Source: DATJYV01 sp035499415
GTDB lineage: Bacteria; Bacteroidota; Ignavibacteria; UBA10030
DNA: 55,216 bases
Reading direction: 5' to 3'
NCBI GenBank assembly: GCA_035499415.1
Contig: DATJYV010000184.1
Span: forward strand, 1-55,216
The notes beneath the pieces were generated by a model. The model searched no databases. It was not told where the DNA came from and worked only from the letters and a program-made list of their open reading frames with translations. Within the stretch, counting starts at the first letter, position 1. Each line of letters begins with the position of its first letter. Position numbers and translations under genes: made by a program. Of the stretch, positions 32,598-41,034 are shown piece after piece.

Positions 32598-32645
32598 CGT
32601 CCGCAATAAGTTGGAGCCGGCTGCATTGACGCCACCACCAGGTTT

Positions 32646-32674
32646 TTGACTGTTCATCCAAATTTTTGTAAGTT
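32646..32674 (+). promoter_or_regulatory. Candidate promoter for the kds-lpt operon
   Basis: TTGACT, 17-bp spacer, TAAGTT (TTG-N20-TA geometry), with an AT-rich tail. Leader about 33 nt before the TTG start of kdsA, whose Shine-Dalgarno is GAGGAAC at 32701. Confidence 0.5.
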
Positions 32675-32713
32675 AATTTTTCACCAGGCGCAAACGATTC
32701 GAGGAACTATTCG

Positions 32714-33532
32714 TTGTCGGTACGGGTAAACGGAATTCAGATCGGCGGCGGCGCCCCTCTCGTGCTCATTGCGGGACCGTGCGTTGTGGAGAGCCGCGAT
32801 CTTGTTTTGAGGACTGCCGAGCGGATCGTTCGCATTGCCCGGCGCTGCAAAACCCCCGTGATCTTCAAGTCTTCGTACCGTAAGGCCAATCGCACGAGCG
32901 GTCGATCGTTCGAGAGCATCGGTGACGCGAAGGCACTTCGAATCCTGCAGGAAGTGAAAGAGATCACGGGAATGCCGATCCTGACAGACGTGCACACGGA
33001 GCAGGAGACGGCCGCTGCCGCGGAAGTTGCCGACGTTCTCCAGATCCCCGCGTTTCTCTCCCGCCAGACTTCGCTTCTGATCGCGGCGGGGAGAACGGGC
33101 AAGGCGGTGAATATCAAGAAGGGGCAGTTCCTCGCGCCGCAGGACATGAAAGAGGCGGCGAAAAAAGTCGCCCAGACCGGGAACAAACGAATCCTGCTGA
33201 CTGAGCGCGGATCCATGTTCGGGTACAATAACCTCATCGTCGACATGCGCTCGCTTCCCATCATGCGCGAGACCGGGTACCCGGTGGTTCTTGACGCAAC
33301 GCACTCCGTGCAGCTACCGGGCAGGCGGAGCGGGCAAAGCGGAGGCGAGCCGCAATACATTTTTCCCATTGCCAGGGCAGGTGTCGCGGCCGGCTGCGAT
33401 GCCCTGTTTGTTGAAACACATCCTCATCCTGCGAAGGCACTGAGCGACGCAGCAAGCCAGCTCAAGCTGGACCTCCTGGAGGACCTCCTGAAGCAGGTCG
33501 TGGCTCTCGATAGGGTGGTGAAGAAAATTTAA
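32714..33532 (+). CDS. kdsA: 3-deoxy-D-manno-octulosonate 8-phosphate synthase
   Basis: 272 aa from TTG 32714. Condenses arabinose 5-phosphate with PEP to KDO-8-P for lipid A core. IAGPCVVESRD at 19-29 has Cys23, the position that marks the metal-dependent class (Asn in E. coli). FKSSYRKANRTSGRSF, the GQFLAPQDM segment, LTERGSMFGYNNLIVDMRS and DATHSVQLPG are all canonical. It opens the operon kdsA-kdsC-unknown-kdsD-lptC-lptA-lptB. Confidence 0.95.
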   Translation: MSVRVNGIQIGGGAPLVLIAGPCVVESRDLVLRTAERIVRIARRCKTPVIFKSSYRKANRTSGRSFESIGDAKALRILQEVKEITGMPILTDVHTEQETAAAAEVADVLQIPAFLSRQTSLLIAAGRTGKAVNIKKGQFLAPQDMKEAAKKVAQTGNKRILLTERGSMFGYNNLIVDMRSLPIMRETGYPVVLDATHSVQLPGRRSGQSGGEPQYIFPIARAGVAAGCDALFVETHPHPAKALSDAASQLKLDLLEDLLKQVVALDRVVKKI

Positions 33533-33547
33533 TACGAATGCCGACCG

Positions 33548-34060
33548 TTGGCGCCGCGGAAGACGAGAAAACAGAAGCTTGAGTCGATCCGCCTCCTGCT
33601 CCTCGATGTTGACGGCGTCCTGACGGACGGAGGAGTGTATTACGGTGAAAAAGGCGAAGAGTGGAAGAAGTTCAGCATCCGCGACGGTTCCGGAATCGTG
33701 GCGGCTCAGACCCACGGCATACGCATCGGGCTGTTGACCGGCCGCAGTTCCCCCATCGTCGCGCGGCGGGCGGCCGAGTTGGGCATTACGGAGGTACACC
33801 AAAAGCTCCAGAATAAGTTGGCGGCGTATGACGATATGAAGGACCGTCTGGTCCTGCGTGATGAGGAGATCGCCTATGTCGGCGACGATGTGCCGGACAT
33901 TCCCGTACTTCGCAAGGCGGGATTTTCCGCTTGTCCGCACGATGCGGTGGTGGAAGTATCGAAGCTGGTCGACTACCGATGCCGTCGCTCAGGCGGCGAA
34001 GGAGCCGTCCGTGAGGTAATCGATCTGATCCTGCGATCACGACGCCATGGAAAACGATGA
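33548..34060 (+). CDS. kdsC: 3-deoxy-D-manno-octulosonate 8-phosphate phosphatase
   Basis: 170 aa from TTG 33548; an ATG at 33538 is in another frame. HAD-superfamily C0 enzyme: LLLDVDGVLTDGGVYY (DxDGVLTDG), GLLTGRSSPIVARRA, a basic residue in HQKLQNKLAAY, and YVGDDVPDIPVLRKAG (GDDxxDxP). Removes phosphate from KDO-8-P made by KdsA. It overlaps the next gene by 14 bp. Confidence 0.94.
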   Translation: MAPRKTRKQKLESIRLLLLDVDGVLTDGGVYYGEKGEEWKKFSIRDGSGIVAAQTHGIRIGLLTGRSSPIVARRAAELGITEVHQKLQNKLAAYDDMKDRLVLRDEEIAYVGDDVPDIPVLRKAGFSACPHDAVVEVSKLVDYRCRRSGGEGAVREVIDLILRSRRHGKR

Positions 34061-34805
34061 GCGGTTTCCGCGTCTGCCGTCGACGCTCGAGCGGGAATTG
34101 CTGCTCTGGCTCCTCCCGGAGGATCGACCGGGCTACAGACCGTACCGGGCATTTGTCGAACGATGGAAGATCGCGGGCCGGGGAAGGCGCGGCGAGGGGA
34201 ACTACATCCTCACATCGTCAGGAGCAAACATCGATACGACTTCTCCGCTGCCGCGAGTCCTTGCGCACGGAGTGGTGGAAACGACCGAGGGCGGAATTTC
34301 GGTAACCCTTCGCGAGCTTCTCGATGACCAGCTGGAATTTGAGCTCACCGGACTTGAACGCGTCCGGGACCTTCGAAACGAGATACGCCGTTGGTCATTT
34401 TCTTCCTGGCTTCCGAAGATGCCATGTCCCGTTTGCGGAAGCCCGGTCCGTACGGTGGAAATGCAAACAGAGCAGGATGCTCCGGCCGTTCTCGCCATCT
34501 GCTCAAACGACCGTCGGATCTGGGTGCACGATTCCTTGTCGCAGGTCAATCATCTCATCCCCATCACCAATTTCTACAACGAGCTCATGATTACGCTGCG
34601 AATCCGTGACGCGAATGTGGCGCTGAATCCGGCCCGTTTGTTTTCGGACCTGCCGGGCTTTTCGGATGCGGACCTGAGCCGCGCGTTTGCGAAATATAAC
34701 GCCGCCTGGACCAGGATCGGTTCGCGCATCATCGTCGAGGAGCCGCAGAAAAAGTCGTTCATGAAGAGAATTCTTTCCCTTGTGTCCGGTGAAAAAAATG
34801 TCTGA
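34047..34805 (+). CDS. Unknown protein embedded in the KDO/LPS operon
   Basis: 252 aa, family not recognised. No signal peptide. A CPVCGSP motif (about 127-133) could be half a zinc ribbon, but no second Cys pair is clear. The N-terminal half is rich in charged helices (LERELLLWLLPEDRPGYRPYR) and a middle segment has VVETTEGGISVTLRELLDDQLEFEL. The C-terminus ends MKRILSLVSGEKNV. It overlaps kdsC by 14 bp and kdsD by 8 bp, so expression is surely tied to the operon. A role in regulating KDO or LPS synthesis is inference only. Confidence 0.75.
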   Translation: MENDERFPRLPSTLERELLLWLLPEDRPGYRPYRAFVERWKIAGRGRRGEGNYILTSSGANIDTTSPLPRVLAHGVVETTEGGISVTLRELLDDQLEFELTGLERVRDLRNEIRRWSFSSWLPKMPCPVCGSPVRTVEMQTEQDAPAVLAICSNDRRIWVHDSLSQVNHLIPITNFYNELMITLRIRDANVALNPARLFSDLPGFSDADLSRAFAKYNAAWTRIGSRIIVEEPQKKSFMKRILSLVSGEKNV

Positions 34806-35784
34806 CCCAACCATTCAGGACGGGAGGCGCGTCATCCGGATCGAGGCCGAGGCGATTGCGGCCCTCGAGTCGCGCATCGATGAGAAATTTGCCGAGGCGG
34901 TAAATATTCTCTATCACGCAAAAGGCAGGGTGGTGATCACGGGCATGGGGAAGTCCGGAATCATCGCCCGAAAAATCGTCGCGACGCTCAACTCCACGGG
35001 AACGCCTTCTGTCTTTCTGCATCCCTCCGACGCCATTCACGGAGACGTGGGGATGGTCGGGAAGGATGACGTCATCGTGAGCATTTCCAAAAGCGGCGAT
35101 ACGGAGGAGATTCTGCAGTTGATGCCCCTGTTCCGGCGGCTCGGCCTGAAATTGATAACCCTCGTGGGCAATGTCCATTCGGAACTTGCGAAGCAGTCCG
35201 ACATCGTCCTCGACATCGGCGTGAAGGAGGAGGCCTGTCCGCACGACCTGGTCCCGACCTCCTCGACGACGGCGACGCTCGCGCTCGGAGATGCGCTCGC
35301 AATCGCGCTCCTCCGGCGGCGGAACTTTACCAGGGAGGATTTCGCGAAGTTCCATCCGGGGGGAAACCTGGGAAAACAACTGCATCTCCAGGTCGAAGCG
35401 ATCATGGCATCCGGAGCCGCGATTCCGAAAGTCCGGAAAAATGTCCCGCTATCGGAAGCGATCATGGAGATGACCACAAAACGGCTCGGGGCGACCTGCG
35501 TGGTCGACGGCGACGAGAAGCTCTCCGGGATCATCACCGACGGCGACCTCCGACGGCTCCTCCAGCGCACGACGGACATTTCCAAACTGACTGCGGCGGA
35601 CGCAATGACAAAGAATCCAAAGACGATCCGCATGGATCTCCTGGCCGTCGTCGCCCTGGAAGAGATGGAGGCGTTCAAGATTACGCAGCTCGTCGTGGTC
35701 GACGCCAACGACCGCCCTGTCGGCGTGGTCCATCTCCATGATTTGGTGAAAGCCGGCCTGGGAGGCGAGGATTCTGAAGGATGA
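34798..35784 (+). CDS. kdsD: Arabinose-5-phosphate isomerase
   Basis: 328 aa from ATG 34798. An SIS domain (about 30-180) has VVITGMGKSGIIARKI, HPSDAIHGDVGM and SISKSGDTEE, and the conserved His in EEACPHDLVPTSSTT. Two CBS domains follow (about 200-255 and 265-325), as in KdsD/GutQ/KpsF. It isomerises ribulose 5-P to arabinose 5-P, the KdsA substrate. The stop overlaps lptC by 4 bp. Confidence 0.95.
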   Translation: MSDPTIQDGRRVIRIEAEAIAALESRIDEKFAEAVNILYHAKGRVVITGMGKSGIIARKIVATLNSTGTPSVFLHPSDAIHGDVGMVGKDDVIVSISKSGDTEEILQLMPLFRRLGLKLITLVGNVHSELAKQSDIVLDIGVKEEACPHDLVPTSSTTATLALGDALAIALLRRRNFTREDFAKFHPGGNLGKQLHLQVEAIMASGAAIPKVRKNVPLSEAIMEMTTKRLGATCVVDGDEKLSGIITDGDLRRLLQRTTDISKLTAADAMTKNPKTIRMDLLAVVALEEMEAFKITQLVVVDANDRPVGVVHLHDLVKAGLGGEDSEG

Positions 35785-36320
35785 GGAGGCCGGGAGTCTG
35801 GATGTGTGCCGCTTCCGTCCTCATAGTCTTCGGAGGATGTGAAGAGAAGATCAAACCCTCGGTCCTTCCCACCGTCGACAGCCGCACACTACCCCAGCAG
35901 GAAAGCTGGAACAGCAGGATCGTGCTGTCCGATTCGGGCCGCACGCGCGCGATCATCGATGCGGGGTACATCCGGGTCTACGAATCGAGCAAACAGACGC
36001 AGATGAGCCAGGGCGTCGTCGTGCATTTCTTCGACCGCGCGGGCGCCCAGACATCCGTCCTGACGAGCGACGAAGGGACGATCGATGAGGGGACGAACGA
36101 CCTCGCTGCCTACAACCACGTCGTCGTGGTTTCCGAAAACAAGAGGCGCCTCACGACAGAAAAATTGTACTGGGACAACGCGAAACAACTCATCCACACG
36201 CCGGAATTCGTACGAATTGTTTCTCCCAATGAGACGGTCCAGGGACATGGTTTGGAATCGGACCAGAGTCTTCACAATTACCGGATATTCCGGGCGACGG
36301 GCGAGTCGAAGGAAGAATGA
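35781..36320 (+). CDS. lptC: LptC-like LPS transport protein, lipoprotein form
   Basis: 179 aa. A signal with lipobox VFGGC (Cys20) replaces the single transmembrane anchor of E. coli LptC. The rest is a beta-jellyroll of the LptC/OstA type: GYIRVYESSKQTQMSQGVVVHFFD, TSDEGTIDEGTNDLAAYNHVVV and LTTEKLYWDNAKQLIHT. It would link LptBFG to LptA across the periplasm. Gene order kdsD-lptC-lptA-lptB is the same as in E. coli. It overlaps both neighbours by 4 bp. Confidence 0.85.
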   Translation: MRRPGVWMCAASVLIVFGGCEEKIKPSVLPTVDSRTLPQQESWNSRIVLSDSGRTRAIIDAGYIRVYESSKQTQMSQGVVVHFFDRAGAQTSVLTSDEGTIDEGTNDLAAYNHVVVVSENKRRLTTEKLYWDNAKQLIHTPEFVRIVSPNETVQGHGLESDQSLHNYRIFRATGESKEE

Positions 36321-37618
36321 ATTGGACTCGGAAGGCGGCGATGGGAGGCACCCTGTTGGTCGCGACGACCTTCGGCCTCACAGATGCAACCGCGCAGGAA
36401 GGGAGCAAAGTGATTGAATTGCGTTCGGCCCGCGAACTCAAAGGACGCGTCGTCGCGGGGGAAGAAGTACGCGAACTCATCGGGAACGTTCATTTCGTCC
36501 AGCAACAGGAATCCGGCGGCCTCGTCTACGTCTGGTGCGACCGTGCTCTGCGTTATATGAGCCAGAACAAGATGGAACTCTTCGGCCATGTCCGGGTTGT
36601 TCGGGACAGCGTGACGGTGACATCGGACGAAGGGGTATACTATGCCGACGCGCGGAGAGTCGAAGTCCACACCGGCGTGCGCCTGGAACGCGGCGGCTCG
36701 GTACTGACGGCGCGGAACGGCATAGAATTTGTCGACGAAAAGCGTTTCTTTTTTTCGGTCAACGTGCGGCTCGTCGACTCTGCTTCCACGGTGACGAGCG
36801 ACACGATGACGTATCTGGAGAACGAAGCCGAATCGATCGCCGTGGGGAATGTCGTGGCGGTCAATACGGCGAATGCGACGACGGTATTCGGCGATTCGCT
36901 CACGCATTATGACCGCCTCAAATTCACCGTCGTCCTGAAAAAACCACGGTTGATGGATATCGACACGACTTCGGATGGCGGGGTCGACACGATGGTGGTG
37001 GTGAGCAGACGGATGGAAATGTTTCAGGATACTTCGCAGACGTTCGTTGCCATCGACAGCGTTTTGATGGCGAGGGGAGATCTCTCCGCCCGGTGCGGCC
37101 GGGCGACGTATCTCCGTCGTGACGGAGTCATCGTCCTCCAGTACCTCCCCGTGGTTTGGCACGCCGAGAATCAGATTTCCGGAGACTCCATTGCGATCCA
37201 TCTGAGCGACAGGCGGCTCCGCGACGTTTACGTGCGGGGGAGGGCGATGGCGATCTCGCGGGCCGATTCGGTGCTCAAAAATCGTTTTGACCAGCTGACG
37301 GGGCGCGAGCTCACGATGTACTTCGCCTTCGGGAAAATCGACCACATCGATGTGGAGCGGAACGCCACAAGCCTGTACTACCTGTTTGATAACATAACCC
37401 CCAACGGCGCGAATAAGTCGAGCGGCGACCGGATCGCAATCGAGTTCTTGCTGGGCAAGATCGACCGCATCAAAGTTGTCGGCGGAGTGCAGGGGCAGTA
37501 TTTTCCCGAGAACATGCTGGCGAAGCGGGAGCCGGATTACAATTTGGACGGCTTTCGCTGGTATGCCACGCGCCCCGTGCGCGACGGCTCGAGAATCGTC
37601 ACGGTTGAGCATGACTAA
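36317..37618 (+). CDS. lptA: OstA/LptA-like periplasmic LPS transport protein
   Basis: 433 aa, signal peptide 1-27 (ATAQ). Repeating OstA-like beta strands fill the protein: LIGNVHFVQQ, LFGHVRVVRDSVTVTSDEGVYY, ARRVEVHTGVRLERGG and YLENEAESIAVGNVVA. It is more than twice the length of E. coli LptA (185 aa) and matches the longer OstA-like proteins of Bacteroidota, which may span more of the periplasm. No LptD barrel is present. Its stop overlaps a possible lptB start at 37611. Confidence 0.8.
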   Translation: MNWTRKAAMGGTLLVATTFGLTDATAQEGSKVIELRSARELKGRVVAGEEVRELIGNVHFVQQQESGGLVYVWCDRALRYMSQNKMELFGHVRVVRDSVTVTSDEGVYYADARRVEVHTGVRLERGGSVLTARNGIEFVDEKRFFFSVNVRLVDSASTVTSDTMTYLENEAESIAVGNVVAVNTANATTVFGDSLTHYDRLKFTVVLKKPRLMDIDTTSDGGVDTMVVVSRRMEMFQDTSQTFVAIDSVLMARGDLSARCGRATYLRRDGVIVLQYLPVVWHAENQISGDSIAIHLSDRRLRDVYVRGRAMAISRADSVLKNRFDQLTGRELTMYFAFGKIDHIDVERNATSLYYLFDNITPNGANKSSGDRIAIEFLLGKIDRIKVVGGVQGQYFPENMLAKREPDYNLDGFRWYATRPVRDGSRIVTVEHD

Positions 37619-37733
37619 ACGGTCGAACACGGCAATTCCCTTCCGGAAACCCAGAGGGGGAAGGAAGCGATCGGGGGAGCGCCGGTCTGTCACAAGAATC
37701 GCAAGGGTGCAGGAGGGGACGTCCGGCGCGACA

Positions 37734-38468
37734 GTGAATATCCTGAGGTCCGAGGCGCTCGTCAAGCGATATAAGAAGAGGACAGTGGTAAACGACGTGA
37801 GCATTGAGGTGAAACAAGGAGAGATCGTCGGGCTGCTGGGGCCGAACGGTGCCGGTAAGACCACGACGTTCTATATGATCGTGGGCATGGTTCGGCCGAA
37901 CGGAGGGAGGGTGTTTCTCGACGGAGCGGAAATCACGACGCGCCCGATGTACCAGCGGGCACGACTCGGCATAGGATACCTTCCGCAGGAAGCGTCGGTG
38001 TTCCGGCGGTTGTCGGTTCGCGAGAATCTGCTCGCAGTCCTCCAGATGACGAATCTCAGCACGGAAGCTCAAACGGCAAAATGCGACCGGCTTCTGGAGG
38101 ACTTTGGTCTCACGCATATCGCCGCCAGCAAGGGATATGTGCTCTCCGGCGGCGAGCGGAGACGGACAGAGATCGCGCGCGCGCTCGCGCTCGACCCCAA
38201 GTTCATGCTGCTGGACGAACCGTTCGCCGGCATCGACCCCATCGCGGTCGAAGAGATCATGAAGATCGTCCGGCGCCTCCGGGAGAGGAACATCGGCGTT
38301 CTCGTCACGGACCATAATGTTCACGAGACGCTCTCGATCACCGACCGGTCCTATCTCCTGTTCGAAGGGAGAATTCTGAAGCAGGGGACGGCGGCATTCC
38401 TCGCGAATGACCGCGAAGCAAGAAAGTTATACCTCGGCGAAAAATTCAAATTGGACAGGTACGACTGA
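37734..38468 (+). CDS. lptB: LPS transport ABC ATPase LptB
   Basis: 244 aa from GTG 37734, the start that gives the usual length (LRSEALVKRYKKRTVV); an AGGAGGGG lies 15 nt upstream. ATG 37611 would add a basic, otherwise unusual 41-residue tail and cannot be excluded. Walker A GPNGAGKTTTFYMI, Q-loop GYLPQEASVFRRL, signature LSGGERRRTEIARAL, Walker B FMLLDEPFAGIDP and switch His in TDHNVHETL are intact. The partners LptF/LptG are not in this window. Confidence 0.93.
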   Translation: MNILRSEALVKRYKKRTVVNDVSIEVKQGEIVGLLGPNGAGKTTTFYMIVGMVRPNGGRVFLDGAEITTRPMYQRARLGIGYLPQEASVFRRLSVRENLLAVLQMTNLSTEAQTAKCDRLLEDFGLTHIAASKGYVLSGGERRRTEIARALALDPKFMLLDEPFAGIDPIAVEEIMKIVRRLRERNIGVLVTDHNVHETLSITDRSYLLFEGRILKQGTAAFLANDREARKLYLGEKFKLDRYD

Positions 38469-38494
38469 CAAACCGTCACGAATCCTCGTATATT
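38465..38494 (+). promoter_or_regulatory. Weak candidate promoter for aroF-tyrA
   Basis: CTGACA, 18-bp spacer, TATATT in the 50-bp gap after lptB. It deviates from the TTG-N20-TA pattern of the other candidates (CTG, 21 bp), so read-through from the lpt operon is as likely. Confidence 0.25.
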
Positions 38495-38518
38495 CCTGAT
38501 TAACAGAAGAGCAAACGT

Positions 38519-39535
38519 ATGGTTGTCGTAACGGAAACCGGCGCAACAGAAAAGCAGATCGAAGAGATCATTCGCGTCCTGCACGAGCACGGGTTTGACA
38601 TTCACCGATCCACCGGGGTCGAGCATACGGTGATCGGCGCAATCGGCGTCCAGCCCGATTTCGACCACCGGCAGATCGAGGTACTGCCCGGCGTTGCCGA
38701 AGTTCTCCGCATCACGGAGCCGTACAAGCTTGCCAGCAGGACTTTCAAGCGCGAAGGCTCGGTAATTGACGTGGGCGGAGTCCGCGTCGGCGGCGACGAC
38801 GTTGTGGTGATGGCGGGACCTTGCTCGGTCGAGAACGAGAAGCAGATTTTCACCGTCGCCGAGCGCGTTTCGGAATCGGGAGCGAAGATCCTGCGCGGCG
38901 GAGCATTCAAGCCGCGAACCTCTCCCTATTCGTTCCAGGGGCTGGGCGAAGAAGGCCTGAAAATGCTTCGCGCGGCAGCGGACGCTTACAAAATGAAAGT
39001 CATCACCGAAGTGATGGATAAGAGCCAGATCAAACTTGTCGAGCGGTATGCCGACATTCTCCAGGTCGGCGCCAGGAACATGCAGAATTTTGTTTTCCTC
39101 AAGGAATTGGGGAATACCAGAAGCCCCGTCCTCCTCAAACGCGGACTGTCCGCGACCATCGAAGAATGGCTCATGTCGGCCGAGTATATCCTGTCGGGCG
39201 GCAACCACAACGTCATCCTCTGCGAACGGGGTATCCGGACGTTTGAAACGGCGACCCGCAACACGATGGACATCGGCGCCATTCCCGTCATCAAAAAGAA
39301 AAGCCATCTGCCGATCATTGCCGACCCCTCTCATGCGATTGGAATTCGCGACAAGGTGATTCCAATGGCCCGTGCCGCGGTCGCGGCCGGAGCGGATGGG
39401 ATCATCGTGGAAGTCCATAACGACCCCGACCATGCAAAGTCGGACGGCGCACAGTCACTGTATCCAGACCAGTTTTCACAACTCATGCAGGAAGTGCGCA
39501 TCATCGCCAATGCCATCGGACGTCGAATCCTCTGA
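38519..39535 (+). CDS. aroF: 3-deoxy-7-phosphoheptulonate (DAHP) synthase, type I-beta with N-terminal regulatory domain
   Basis: 338 aa. Residues 1-70 are a ferredoxin-like (FL) regulatory domain (VVVTETGATEKQIEEIIRVL), as in Thermotoga-type enzymes feedback-inhibited by Tyr/Phe. The barrel holds MAGPCSVENEKQI, RGGAFKPRTSPYSFQGLG, VGARNMQNF, KRGLSATIEEW and IADPSHAIG with metal ligands in place. First step of the shikimate pathway. Prephenate dehydrogenase follows 31 bp later. Confidence 0.95.
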   Translation: MVVVTETGATEKQIEEIIRVLHEHGFDIHRSTGVEHTVIGAIGVQPDFDHRQIEVLPGVAEVLRITEPYKLASRTFKREGSVIDVGGVRVGGDDVVVMAGPCSVENEKQIFTVAERVSESGAKILRGGAFKPRTSPYSFQGLGEEGLKMLRAAADAYKMKVITEVMDKSQIKLVERYADILQVGARNMQNFVFLKELGNTRSPVLLKRGLSATIEEWLMSAEYILSGGNHNVILCERGIRTFETATRNTMDIGAIPVIKKKSHLPIIADPSHAIGIRDKVIPMARAAVAAGADGIIVEVHNDPDHAKSDGAQSLYPDQFSQLMQEVRIIANAIGRRIL

Positions 39536-39566
39536 GCGTACTTCCTTCCGAATCCGCGTCGCGTAG

Positions 39567-40685
39567 ATGAAGAACCATACGGCGGGTTTCCACCCGTTCC
39601 GCACCGTTGCCGTCATCGGGGTCGGTCTCATCGGGGGATCGCTCGCACTTGCCATCAAGCACAAATTTCCCCGCACGGTCGTCATCGGCTTTGATTCGTC
39701 GCCCGTCCTTCGCCGCGCGCTCCGCCTCCGCGCGATCGACCGCGGCGCACGGTCGCTCCAGGAAGCAGTCCGGCCGGCGGACCTGACCATCCTCGCAACG
39801 CCTGTGTCCGGCGTTCTTTCGTTGCTGGGCCGGGTCGCCAGGCTGAAAAAACCCGGCGGCCAGGTGACCGATGTCGGAAGCGTCAAACGGGCGATCATGG
39901 CACGGGCGGAAAAGTATTTTCCGGACGGGTCATTTATCGGCGGCCACCCGATGGCCGGTGTCGAGCAGGCGGGGATCGACGCAGCATCTCCGCACCTGTT
40001 TGAAAGCGCGTTGTACGTATTGACCCCCTCGTCCGCGACACCCCGCGCCGCTGTCCGCCGGCTGGGCAGTTTCCTCGCCGGGCTCGGTGCGCGGGTCGTC
40101 ATCCTCGATGCCGGGACGCACGACCGCGTCGCCTCCGCCGTCAGTCACCTCCCCCAGCTTGCCGCTGTTGCCCTTGTGCAGGTGGCCGGAAACCTTCACC
40201 CCGAATCTCGTCGCCATCTCCAGCTTGCGGCGGGAGGTTTCCGTGACCTCACCCGGATCGCTTCAAGCAAGTTTGAGATGTGGGAAGATATTTTTTCGTT
40301 CAACGCCGAGGAGATCACAAAAACTCTCGACCTCTATCTGGGCGAATTGCATCGATACCGATCGGAGCTTGGCCGCAACAGTCGGCGATTGCGGAAGGCA
40401 TTTCGGGGGGCGGGGAGGATCAGGGCCGGAATCCCGAAAAATATGAAGGGATTCCTCCATCCGTTGAGCGAGGTCTACGTGTTCGTGCGGGACAAACCGG
40501 GGATGCTTGCGCGTCTCACGGGCGTGCTGGGAAAGAGCAAGGTGAACATCAGGGATCTGGAACTGGTGAAGGTGCGTGAAGGCGAGGGGGGAACTTTTCG
40601 AATTTCTTTCGATTCGAAGGAAGTATCCAGCCGGGCGGCACGAATCTTACGTCAGCGGGGATTCGACGTGACTCTCCGGGCGTGA
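39567..40685 (+). CDS. tyrA: Prephenate dehydrogenase with C-terminal ACT domain
   Basis: 372 aa. VAVIGVGLIGGSLALAI (15-31) is the NAD site; ATPVSGVLSLL, TDVGSVKRAIM and FIGGHPMAGVEQAG follow; the catalytic His lies in DRVASAVSHLPQL. Residues about 295-372 form an ACT domain (VYVFVRDKPGMLARLTGVLG), a likely tyrosine sensor. It converts prephenate to 4-hydroxyphenylpyruvate. The aspartate/aromatic aminotransferase that could finish tyrosine lies at 41035-42237 on the other strand. It converges on the FmdB-like gene with a 5-bp gap. Confidence 0.94.
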   Translation: MKNHTAGFHPFRTVAVIGVGLIGGSLALAIKHKFPRTVVIGFDSSPVLRRALRLRAIDRGARSLQEAVRPADLTILATPVSGVLSLLGRVARLKKPGGQVTDVGSVKRAIMARAEKYFPDGSFIGGHPMAGVEQAGIDAASPHLFESALYVLTPSSATPRAAVRRLGSFLAGLGARVVILDAGTHDRVASAVSHLPQLAAVALVQVAGNLHPESRRHLQLAAGGFRDLTRIASSKFEMWEDIFSFNAEEITKTLDLYLGELHRYRSELGRNSRRLRKAFRGAGRIRAGIPKNMKGFLHPLSEVYVFVRDKPGMLARLTGVLGKSKVNIRDLELVKVREGEGGTFRISFDSKEVSSRAARILRQRGFDVTLRA

Positions 40686-40690
40686 GGTGC

Positions 40691-41008
40691 TCACTTCTCC
40701 GGCTTCGGTGCAGATGAGTCGGAGGCCGGCTTGGTGTCGGATGTCGCTTCCGATTTTTTCTCCGGCGTCTTCTCGGATTTCTTTTCCGGCTTTTTTTTCT
40801 CTTGTGCCGCGGATTCCCGCCCCGATTTTTTGTAGTCGGTCAGATAGAATCCGCTTCCCTTGAAGATCGTCCCGGCTCCGGCTGCCATCAATCGCTTGAG
40901 TGCGGGCTTCCCGCAGTTCGGGCAAACGGTCAGGGGTTTGGCGGTAATGGACTCAAGTTCTTCGAACGTGTGGCCGCATTCCTTGCAGACGTATTCGTAG
41001 GTCGGCAT
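40691..41008 (-). CDS. FmdB-family zinc-ribbon protein
   Basis: 105 aa. MPTYEYVCKECGHTFE with CKEC at 8-11 and CPNC at 29-32 gives the FmdB four-Cys zinc ribbon (1-42). A FKGSGFYLTDY segment follows, then a low-complexity Lys/Glu/Ser tail (EKKKPEKKSEKTPEKKSE). Function of the family is uncertain. It is the last gene of the long hrcA-led minus-strand run. Confidence 0.88.
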   Translation of the reverse strand: MPTYEYVCKECGHTFEELESITAKPLTVCPNCGKPALKRLMAAGAGTIFKGSGFYLTDYKKSGRESAAQEKKKPEKKSEKTPEKKSEATSDTKPASDSSAPKPEK

Positions 41009-41034
41009 CCCATCCTCTCAATCACAACCCCGCG

